Positions 1-9,200 of a stretch of 21,047 nucleotides of DNA are shown here, piece after piece. The notes below the pieces were generated by a model. That model saw only the letters and a list, made by a program, of their open reading frames with translations. It was not told the DNA's origin and did not search any database. Source of the stretch: Folioceros fuciformis. Lineage: Eukaryota > Anthocerotophyta > Anthocerotopsida > Anthocerotales. Positions within the stretch are counted from its first letter, which is position 1; every line of letters starts with the position of its first letter. A program made the position numbers and the translations under genes. Location of the stretch: contig JBNGIO010005450.1 of NCBI GenBank assembly GCA_049999805.1, positions 1 to 21,047 on the forward strand, given 5' to 3'.

Positions 1-7
1 AACAGGA

Positions 8-316
8 TTGACCCCTACTATGTCTACACAAGAATTTGTTGATTATGAGGTGACAAATGCATGTGCCATCTTTTCTACTCCGGATGCAGATGATATATGG
101 GCTTCTATTCAACCTCCACCCGAAAACGAAGTTGTCGATGTTGAAAATTCTTTTGAAGAATATTATGACGAAAGGCCTATTTTATGTTGTGCTCAAGTAG
201 AAGATGCACTTGGGGTGATACACATGTTTTTGGAGCAACAACCAAACGATATGATGTCTACAATTAGGAATTTGCAACAAATCGAGAAAGAAGTTTTAAA
301 GCAAGTTAGGTCCTCT
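8..316 (+). pseudogene. C-terminal remnant of a pogo/Tigger-like DDE transposase (tentative)
   Basis: An open frame of about 103 codons runs into the assembly gap, so its true end is not visible. No clear start is seen and the first Met may be internal. The residues include an acidic linker (FEEYYDERP) followed by two amphipathic segments, DALGVIHMFLEQQP and IRNLQQIEKEVLKQ. That arrangement, an acidic stretch then 'DAL..I..FLEQQ' then a short coiled coil, resembles the tail after the DDE domain in pogo/Tigger/jerky-type transposases. No catalytic domain is present in the window. Codon use is strongly A/T at third positions, unlike the GC-richer genes from 2.7 kb onward, which fits a mobile element. 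It could instead be an unrelated host exon. Confidence 0.38.
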
Positions 317-416
317 NNNNNNNNNNNNNNNNNNNNNNNNNNNNNNNNNNNNNNNNNNNNNNNNNNNNNNNNNNNNNNNNNNNNNNNNNNNNNNNNNNNN
401 NNNNNNNNNNNNNNNN
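317..416. other. assembly gap (100 N)
   Basis: A run of exactly 100 N, the usual placeholder for a scaffold gap of unknown size. It truncates the transposase-like frame on its left; the sequence on its right is very AT-rich. Confidence 0.99.
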
Positions 417-480
417 ATATATTTAAAATATTTTCAATAAATTTAATAATTTTATTTTTGATAAATACTTAAATTCTCTA
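417..480. other. AT-rich strip
   Basis: About 64 bp made almost only of A and T, with no coding potential. It resembles the AT-rich DNA at 18780-19040 and 20515-21000, and is probably transposon flank or LTR-type sequence. No element boundary can be drawn because of the adjacent gap. Confidence 0.5.
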
Positions 481-489
481 TATGTTAGA

Positions 490-542
490 CCTCCTTAAAT
501 GTTACCCAATGCCCTACTCCCAACAGGTAACATTTAGGGAGG
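490..542. repeat. 17-bp inverted repeat with 19-bp spacer
   Basis: The left arm at 490-506 (CCTCCTTAAATGTTACC) pairs with the right arm at 526-542 (GGTAACATTTAGGGAGG) at 16 of 17 positions; the exception would be a G-U wobble in RNA. The spacer is 507-525. It could form a stable hairpin or be the end of a small non-autonomous element. No target-site duplication was recognised. From here to about 795 I see no gene. Confidence 0.75.
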
Positions 543-794
543 GTGGACTGTATCCCGCGACGGCTTGGGAGATTTTAATATGTAAGGGGCACACGCAAAG
601 GAAGAAAGCGGACAGGCGATTTAAAGAGCGTGCCTGTTTTCCCAGACCGACGGACGACTGTTAAACAGATGGGCTGATACATTTGACGCCAGCTCAGATC
701 TCCACGACTAGAGCCTTAATGCCCGGAGCGAGCGCAGCCTTTCATGATCAGTTCGTCCCTTTCCGCAAAAAGTCCTCTGCATCCTGGTCCATGG

Positions 795-2135
795 TATGTA
801 GGATGAGGCCCAGGGATTTCGAGCTTCCACCCGGCTGCTCCTGGTTCTGGTCGCCCTGCTGCTGCTGTCACAGTGCTGTGCGCTTGCTGCTTGCTGGTGC
901 GGCCAGCAAGAGCCAGGTAGCCGGGGCAGTCAAAGCAGCCAAGCCACGTCGGGCTGATCTCGATTTTGAGGATGACGACTACGACACAACGTGCCCCGGG
1001 GCGTAGATCACCTTCGCACGGGCTGTTGCAGCCGGCACAGCCTAGGATCCTGGGGCTGCGCCATGGCTTATCCGAACTCAGTTCCACGCTGATTCGGCAA
1101 CCTTGTAAGCGATGTAGACGGCGGATACAGTGTTTCTGTCAATGAACACCGTCTCCGTACGCTTCCGAATGCTCAGCTTCAAGGGCTTCGATTGTAAATC
1201 ACTGTGGTCGGTGAAAGGGGAAGAAATGCAAATGATGCCTCCGTGCTCCTGGTCCCTTCGTCCGACAACTCGGATCTCGGGAAGAAATCCATATCCAACT
1301 TATCCTTCCGAGTAGGTGACGTGATCGACAACGCCAAGGCCGCTGTGGAAGCGGAGTGCAAGGGAGTTGTGTCGTGTGCCGGAATGCCGTTGCTCTGGAT
1401 GGCCCTTTCAGTCCTCCGAGCCCTGCTACGTATTTCGCTCTTCTTCTACTGGTGCCATGGCTTGTGCGACAGAGCTAGGGACAGCGCTCTGACATTTGCT
1501 GCCCTGGACGATCGCGGAATTAGAGGAATGCACACCCGGGGATGTTGGTACCCGGTGTCCGACGGCCGGAAGGACGGCAGAGTTTCGCAGAAGCTGGACG
1601 CGGACGCCAACTTGCCAGCCCCATTCTCCGACGTCGATACTCATCCTGAAGTTCCAAAAGGGCGGCATCGGCGTGGCTGACATTGTCACGCTCTCTGCTG
1701 AGCAATTGTGTTAACCGTGTTCAGTCTCTGGCACTTGACCACCCGCGTCTGTAGGGCTGGATATTGACCTGCTGGGCGTGGCAGGCATCCTGATCTGAGG
1801 ATCCGATACGGTGGGATCTGGACATTGCTTTCAGGAGCTCCTCTTCAGCACCACCATGGACATCGTCCACCTGGACCCGACGATGCCCCCAAATTGCCCC
1901 CTTCTCCAACGGCAACATCTTCACGAATAAGGAGCTGGTCACTTCCAACAGGTTCGATACGGTTCACCTGGGATTAACAGCTGCTCCAGGATTCCAGAAC
2001 CCGAAACCAGGTTCTGCGCTACGCCTCCGACAGAGCAGCGGTTGTCCGTGATTATTCGGGGGCTGTCATCCGCAGGGGTGTGATCGGCGTCTCCACTACC
2101 TCGAGGTCTGCCTCAACTGCGGCAGCATCAACTGA
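795..2135 (+). pseudogene. Class III (secretory) peroxidase pseudogene
   Basis: Decayed copy of a secreted heme peroxidase. Recognisable in order: a hydrophobic signal peptide (LLLVLVALLLLSQCCALA, about 828-885); mature start DYDTTCPGA (about 977-1006); then, in the same frame, two TAG codons at 1005-1007 and 1044-1046 where Glu/Gln is expected, and the distal-site block WLIRTQFHAD, where the family has R..FHDC. A good donor (GTAAGC) follows the FHAD block, at the classical intron-1 site. Next come NDASVLL, GDVIDNAKAAVEAECKGVVSCA (about 1240-1381), then ARDSALTF, VSDGRKDGR and DANLPAPFSDVDT. A frame change leads to LKFQKGGIGVADIVTLSAEQLC, stopping where the proximal-His block LSGAHTIG should be. 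The tail is VLRYASDRAAVVRDYSG and, in a third frame, EVCLNCGSIN with stop TGA at 2133-2135. Both heme-site motifs are damaged, so it cannot make an active enzyme. Confidence 0.9.
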
Positions 2136-2688
2136 AAGGAAAGGGAAGGAGTGGTTGGCGGCCATGCTTACAAAGTTTTCCCGCCGGCAACAGCCTTCGT
2201 CAATGCCCGCCTTGGTACACTATCCGATCCATAGCTCCAACTTCCCCAAATCGCTCCCAGTACTGCCATCACCAGTAGGCTAGAGGATCGAACAGCTGTC
2301 AGTGCAATTGTCTCAGCTGTAAGCAACGGTTGGAATCAGCATTTCATGTATGGAGGATTGAAGATCACGGTAGTGAAACTTTGAAATCGGAATGGGCATG
2401 ACCAAATGTCGTAGCCTTGCTACACTGTTGTCACTAAAGCCCTAAACCCAACAAACAAGTAGCAATTCTGTTCAAACCCATAGGCTCCGGTGCAGAATCT
2501 CGCATCGTTTTCTCACGGGCTTTGACTCAGAGCTGCGAGGTGCATTCGCATTCTCTGTCTCTGGTTGCTCAGCAGATTAGGAAATGATGCACTTGCCAAT
2601 GCTTCATCTTCACTGAGGGGGCCTCGTTGAATTCTGACTCCAATGCTGCTGGCTCCAGGTCCCGGTAGTGGTGATAGGTGTTGGCACC
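2136..2688. other. Intergenic region upstream of DGS1/NCA2
   Basis: No gene is visible. It holds the 3' flank of the peroxidase relic and the presumed promoter/5' leader of the next gene. A telo-box-like CCCTAAACCC lies at 2440-2449. Short upstream ORFs occur at the 3' end: one begins ATGATGCACTTG near 2584, another ATGCTGCTGGCT near 2643. If the mRNA starts upstream of them, they would precede the main start at 2689. Confidence 0.45.
2440..2449 (+). promoter_or_regulatory. Telo-box-like motif
   Basis: CCCTAAACCC contains the plant telo-box core (AAACCC/CCTAAA), often found in promoters of housekeeping and organelle-biogenesis genes. It sits about 240 bp upstream of the DGS1/NCA2 start codon. 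A 10-mer can occur by chance. Confidence 0.3.
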
Positions 2689-5600
2689 ATGTCGGGTGGA
2701 TTCAAGGTGGATGAGACGATTAAGCAGGTTGCTGTTGCGGTCGGGGTGGTGGCTGCAACTGGCTATGGGAAGTTGGTGGCCGTCGTGAGTCGGAAATACA
2801 AGCGGAACCGCATCCGCCAATCCGCGAGGAGAGGCTTGTCTTTGTTGTTGCCACCCCCCTGGCATCCTTCAACGCTGTACGTAGTCGATCGCTGCTTCGG
2901 AAGTATGTGGATGCAGGATCTGTGAGTGGCAGTAAGCTTGGAGCCTGAGACTCGTGATCTCTGTGTATTTGTTTGCAAACTGAAGGACGCCGCTCCTTGC
3001 AAACAAGCGGGAATGTGCAGAGAGGGAATGGAAGTGCTGGATGCTGTTTTGAGGGAGTTGGCGGACATGTCTTCGGAGTNNNNNNNNNNNNNNNNNNNNN
3101 NNNNNNNNNNNNNNNNNNNNNNNNNNNNNNNNNNNNNNNNNNNNNNNNNNNNNNNNNNNNNNNNNNNNNNNNNNNNNNNTGTGTGTCCACCTCGTCACCA
3201 AGCATCTGAAATTTTGGAAGGCCCGTGCTCAGGTACTGCTGTGCCGCTGCGCTACCTTATTAGCTTGCTGGAGATTGCTAAGGTTGCCTTCTTACGCATT
3301 GTCGTCTGTTGACAAAATCATGTCCCTTGGCATTTCGTGCAGGGTAATCGAAGTGCTAAGCTGAGATTCATGGTGCTGGAGCGAGGTCCCTGGGCTCTTG
3401 CTCAGGCCATCATTCACTTTCTGCTTGCTCTCACTCGGAAAAAGTCGGCAACTGATGAATTAGTCACTGCAGCGTCAACTCGGATAACTGAACGAATTAC
3501 TATGCTTTCTCTACTGCAGTCTCGGATTGCAGCTATTCTAGCCGAGGTATTTTGTCACAGGATTTCAATGTGCAAAACACATGAACCTGTGTGCTTACTC
3601 AACAGTGTTTCTGTTGTAGATTCATGTAGAAGTGGACAAATTAGGAGATGAAGTTCAAAAAGGCCAGGGTCGACAAGCTGTGGCTGCAAGCTTGCTGGCC
3701 ATACATGAGGCCATGCATACTCTGAAAGGCGCCTATCAACTCCCACAGGCACGTGACATTCATGAGTCCCCGGCAGCGGGTACACAATGTTTCATCTCTG
3801 TTTAGCCAGTGATGTGTTGTCGTTCCCATTGCTGGCAGGACGACTACCATGTAACCAGTGACAACAGTTCAGCCGCAACAATCAAGATAGAAGTGGAAAA
3901 AATGCCTGAACATTTGTTGACAAAAGCTGAGTGGGCCGATGCTGAAATAGCAGATATTTTGAAGTTACTGCGGTGGAACCTGGAACAGGTTGAGGAGGGG
4001 CTGACAATCCTTGTAAGTTACTACTTACAACCTCTGGAGCTGGATCCTTTCCTCTTTGTCATTAGGTTTTTTGAGAGCTATCTCGCTGGCGACCTTGTTG
4101 TAGATGATGGGATATCGAAGGCCACGAAAAGTTATCCGAAACTGGGTCCACTTCACTGGAGGGTTGTTGATCGTCGGTGCCTTTGCGGGATGGCTTATGC
4201 AGCACAGTCGCTGGGGAGACAGTGATGACCTTGATAGATGGATGCAGGAAGGTACGGAGGCAATCCGGTTTTTTCTAAAAGAGCATGTTGAACAACCGGT
4301 AACTCACTCACTCCAATTGAAACTACAAAAGTCCTGTGTGCTGATTGCTTTTGCTATTCGACATTCTGTCTCCGTGTAGGTCTCTTATGGCATTTTTTGT
4401 TTCTAGGCCCTGGCTATTAGAGATGAACTGTTCGACACCTTCCGAAAGCGCCATCCAGGTGCAGTAGAACTGGATGATGTACAGATCACTGCAGAATCTC
4501 TGCGAAGGTATACTTGATGCTCTAAATGTTTTGAGTCTCCATTGCTTCATCCAACCTTCAGATTTCTTCATTGTGGTTGATGTTGAGGGGGACCATGTCC
4601 CCTACGTCGGTTCCCACAGGATGCTAAGAGACTTCGCTGAGCACGTTCTGGGTGAAATGATAGATGAGAAGCTTTCCGAACAGCAGCTTATGGAACTAAT
4701 GATTGTCAGGTTCATTCTGCACTTGCCACACACTTTTTACTCTGTCGTTGGGCAACAACTGACCCAAATAGTAACCAGAAGACCAGTGCTCCCCAGCAAG
4801 GGCCACATAACAGTGTTAGCCAAGGGCGCATTGGGATGAAGCTGCTGGTTTGAGACTACTATGTAGATGTTTACCAATGAGCTTTGATTAGCAGTAGTTT
4901 TGCCTTCTTGCTTTCTTTTCTTTTGCTGGCAGATATGAGAAGGAGCTCCCACATCCTCTGCGCAACTTCTTCACTGGTGACCTTGTTCGATCCTTGCTCA
5001 TCCAGGTACGTAGGAAATAGTTCCGCCTTTGCAAAGAATGCAGTCTTGCTTTGAGTGGTTACTCTAGTGGCTTTGCATTTTGCAGGTGCAAAAGCTGAAG
5101 CTGGATATAGAAACGTACGCTCTCTGCTTTTTGTGTGCCACCCTGCGAGCACACAGTGATTGGTGGACTTAGCTCAGGGCTCAAGTCTGTCCACGATCCT
5201 GCACCCATAGCACTGACTGTGATTTTGCAGGGCCATGCTAGAGCTCAACCAGATCCTCCGTGCAAATGAGATCAACTTTGCTATTCTTGCTGGATTGCCG
5301 GCTCTGCTGTCTGTATTCCTCGTGGTGTATACAATAAGGTGGTCATTAAGCCAGGTGTGTATCTCATATATACCAGGCTTTCTAGTGATTTAAATACTTC
5401 CTTTTCTGTCAGGTGAGTGTTTTCCATCTTGCAATGTACTGGAATAGACCTTGTGTTGCCCATGCACATTTTGAATATGCTCGGGGTTGTTATGTAAGCT
5501 AACGGCAACTTCTTTCACAGAGGAGGAGTGCTGAAGGTCGTGGGAGAGCGGCGCAGTTGTATAGACGTATGCTGGCAGCAGATGCGGAGAAGAGGATAAT

Positions 5601-6017
5601 TATGATCCAGGTGTTGATTGACAAGGGGGAGGTATTTACTTCAACTCACGAGACTTACCGTTTCTTTTAAACTAGTGCAGTTGCTTATGCATCCGTTCTA
5701 CACATTCTGGCAGATCGAAGAAAGTCAGTGGCAATTTGGGATGTTGATTTACGTGCTGGACAGGCTGAGCCGAGTGGTTCGCAAATCGGCACTCTCGATT
5801 GGAGAGTGGAGAAGGTAAGCAGACATGGATTACTGTATTACTTTGACTGCAAGTCATGTTATGATCAATTTCGCCTGTAACAACGAAGTGTCTTGGCAGC
5901 ATCCGCGACGACATACTTTTGCTTGCTAACCCCAGACTTGCTACTCAGTACAAGCTTGTTCTCACTGCCCGGATGGGACGCATATATGAGTGCCTTATCC
6001 CAGTCCCGAAAATTTGA
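2689..6017 (+). CDS. DGS1: DGS1/NCA2-family mitochondrial outer-membrane protein (14 exons, one interrupted by a gap)
   Basis: Homolog of Arabidopsis DGD1 SUPPRESSOR 1 and yeast NCA2, mitochondrial envelope proteins linked to lipid homeostasis and, in yeast, ATP-synthase subunit expression. Exons: 2689-2921, 3021-3232 (contains the N gap), 3343-3546, 3620-3748, 3839-4012, 4104-4298, 4407-4507, 4620-4709, 4933-5005, 5086-5114 (29-nt microexon), 5231-5354, 5521-5631, 5714-5814, 5900-6017. All junctions outside the gap keep frame, giving about 598 codons plus the gap. Diagnostic blocks: LRFMVLERGPWA, RRPRKVIRNWVHFTGG, HVEQPALAIRDELFDTFRKR, RYEKELPHPLRNFFTGDL, VQKLKLDIETAMLELNQILR and AEGRGRAAQLYRRML. 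Two membrane segments are clear (about 4150-4200 and 5275-5340), with a possible third at the N-terminus. The intron after 3748 needs a GC donor. Exons 1-2 are the least certain: they fit by phase (2) and by a basic, proline-rich pattern like the family's N-terminus. Stop codon TGA at 6015-6017. Confidence 0.9.
3080..3179. other. assembly gap (100 N) inside DGS1/NCA2
   Basis: A second 100-N placeholder. It falls in exon 2 or in an exon-intron-exon stretch between ELADMSSE (left) and HLVTKHLKFWKARAQ (right). Because both sides are plausible parts of the same domain, the missing DNA is probably short, but an extra intron cannot be excluded. Confidence 0.99.
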
Positions 6018-6212
6018 CCATGATGGAGTTGGTTGAGTTAGATTGAATGTGGGCGAATACTTCCAACAAATTATGATACAATCCTTAAGCTACTTTTGAT
6101 AAAAACTCGCGCCGCAGTTCAATCGCTAAGTGCTCCATCTTTGTGGGTTGACAAGGGGCTACATGCCGTTCAGAGACGGTAATGTGATAATTTCCTGCCC
6201 AATAGTGCAATA
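6018..6212. other. Shared 3' intergenic spacer between convergent genes
   Basis: Only 195 bp separate the DGS1/NCA2 stop (+) from the AIPP2-like stop (-). Both 3' UTRs and poly(A) sites must lie here or overlap the opposite gene. No ORF or hairpin of note was seen. Confidence 0.7.
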
Positions 6213-9200
6213 TCATAAGTCCGCTGGGGGCGGAGGAGGCGGGTCAGGTGGTGGCTCAGAAGGTAGCGGAGGGTACCCACGGGGAGAAACTGGTCCCTCT
6301 CCTTCCGTGTCCGAAGGATGAAGGTTACCTGACGAAGACAACGAGGCACCACAGCCAGCATTATGAGCATGCGCCCCCGACAGGCGCGGTTCCTCCACGG
6401 GTGAAGTCCTTGAACTGCCAGATGGCAGGGACTTTTTAGCCCGAAACACTCCCCACAAAAAAGGATGGTCAAAACCTGTGGCCGCCAGCGATGTTGTATT
6501 AAAAACGTTTACGTCATACATGAAGGGGGAAAGGAGGACGGGAAAAACGAGTGCGGCCTTACTTTGTTGTTGTTGAACTGGAAGCAGACGGGAGGGCAAG
6601 ACAAAAAGGTCCGCGCCCTCTACCACAGCTCCCCTGAGCACTAGATCCCTTGCGTCCATGTGTTGAACGAGTTGGTTGTATCTACTTGCAGAGCTGCAAT
6701 AACCAGAATTTTCCATACACTCTTGAGCAACAATTCAAAAGCATTGGACAAAAAAGGTCAAGAGGGTGACAAACAATACCTGGGCACTTTTGGGAAGAAA
6801 TAGAAGGCGATCGAGTCATCCGATGGTTGCTGTTTCTGAAACTGTCTGGGCCAAGAATCTTTGTCGACAGCCCGTCGCACTTCTTCCAATTGAAGAACGT
6901 TCGGTAACCACGTGGCAACCTCACGAACTCGAGGAACAGCTTTGCTTGAAATATAAGCATCTATGATTCCATATGACCGATCAGCTGCCCCCTTAACCAA
7001 AACTGCGAATCTGCCACTGAGAGAAAAAGCACAAACACATCTGTAAAGTGAGACATACCGGTACTTGCCCATCAACTTGTTAAACGGAAGAGGCACATGA
7101 TATTTACCTCCAAACAATATCACTTGGGCTAGCAGTTGTCTGACGCCCTTGAGCTCCAGCATCCAATGGAGGTTGTGGAGGCTGTCGTCCAGGCCTTCGC
7201 AAATTCAACCTTCCACTCGAACAGTCTTCGGCTCCAGCATCCAATCGCTCGGCTTGCTGCCCAGGAATTTGCGTATTCAACCTTCCACTAGAGCTGTCTT
7301 CGGCTCCAGAATCCAATTGCTGTGGGTGCTGTCCAGGCCTTTGCAAACTCACTGCCCCACCAGAACTGTCTTCAGCCCCAACTTCCAATTGCTGACTGTG
7401 CTGCCGTAACCGTTGAAAGCCTAACCTCTGGAACCTCAAATGTTCGTCGTTGGCACCCTCCGTAGGCGATGGCAAAGCACTTACATTTGATGTAACCACT
7501 TTGGCCAAACTTGTTTCCCCCACGGAACTCAGTTTTGGCAAGGCATGCTGCGGGCTGGCTTTCTCAGACTCCATCACCATCGTCTGCCGAGGTTCTCGTA
7601 ACCATGGACTTCTAGTCAGCTCCCCGGGACTGCTTCTTTGAGCTTCTTTTGCAGCGGAACTAAAAGCTTTCCATCGACTTAAGAGCTGATCAGGAGGTGC
7701 CTCATCCAAAGAAGCCTTTTTCTCCTCGGCAGTATCCTGCCCTACAGGCAAGCTTGATGATGTCGTAGATGGTAACTCTTTGGCTATTCCACCCACATTA
7801 GTCACTTCCAAGTGTTTTAGCAGATTCTCTGTCATACCACCCTTCGAGCTAGTAAGAGGTGCTGTAACTTGAATTGATCCGAACTGTACATTGGCACCTG
7901 CAACGTCCTCATAATCAAAGTCTGTGCTCTCTGCCTTCACATTTAAGTCAAGCCAATCTCGCTTTCTCCCTCCTTGGGCTCCTGTCACATTGCCTGAGTT
8001 TGTTACAGGTGTGCTGTCGGCTTGCAATTTCTTCCCTTTATCTTCTTCCAGCTTGACTATACTATTGTCTGTTGGACTTGGCTTGGCTTGGCTAGGCAGG
8101 TCCAGTGGTTTGGCTTGGCTTCCATAATTTGCTACTCCTTTAACAAGAGAGCAACTGGATGCCAACCCACCATTTGTGGATTCCGACTGCGGTTTCACTT
8201 GCGCACCCCGCCCCTTGCAATCCTGATCATCAGCCGGAAGGGCAAGTTCTGCTTCAGCCTGTTCAGGGATGCTGGCAACGCTCTCCTCAGGGAAGTTCAA
8301 ATCAATTGAACCAGTCAAATTCATCGTATTTTTGCAAAGTGGAACAGTCCCTACAGAATATCAAAACTTAAAAGATGAGCGCTCTTGAGAACAGAGATTC
8401 AAGCATGGTAAACCACATGCTACAGTACACAACATATCATTCCCAACAGTCGCAGAAAAGAATCCGTTCTGCTAACAACAACTCTCATGAAAACTTCTTC
8501 TAACATTACAGCTGCACGTCAACAACGTATGATTGAAGGATGTCCCAAGCAAACGGATACGAGATGGCATCTACATAACCAGACCATACAAGATACGACC
8601 GCTCACACATATCTCAGGCTGCCCATCGCCCAGCAAAATAAACCACCAAGTTGTGAGGGCCTACCTGGAGGCTGAAGAGCGTGAGGGTGAGAACTGGTTG
8701 ATGCATCCATGTCTTGCCTTGGTCTGTGGTTGTCAGGAGCACAGCTCTGTGGAGCAACTGCTGATATGTGTCCACTGGCCGCATTTCTGGCTTCACCGTT
8801 GGGAATCCTGTCCTGATGCTTCCTCACGAAAGTAACAGCTCCTTGTTCATGCTTCTCCATGGTTGAGGTGGTGGAAGGGTTAGAGCTGTATCCAAGCTTT
8901 TGGTCAGCGATCTCCTTCCGAGTAGAGAGTTCAGACACCGACCTTAACATCTTCTTGGCCACCTTTTCAGCAGGCTGGTTGGCTCCATTCAACGGGACCA
9001 GCAGCTGAGAATTGTCTGCCCTTGCTTTCTGCTCTACAGTAGACTGGGTGAGAGACCTACTCGAGACTCCCTTCACAAGTTTAGCAGACGCGATGGCAGA
9101 AGACACATCAGTTGCTGCCCGTACATGCCCTCCAGGTGCAAGGCGAGATGATGGTTGAGAATGTCCAACTCCCCTGCTCCCTTCCTTACTTCTGCTTACG

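Noticed and set aside
6130-6321. Forward frame reading GGGGGGSGGGSEGSGG, resembling an artificial glycine-serine linker or a glycine-rich protein
   Set aside because: It is the antisense of the Pro-rich C-terminal tail of the AIPP2-like gene, whose exon phases and domains are convincing. No gene is needed on the + strand.
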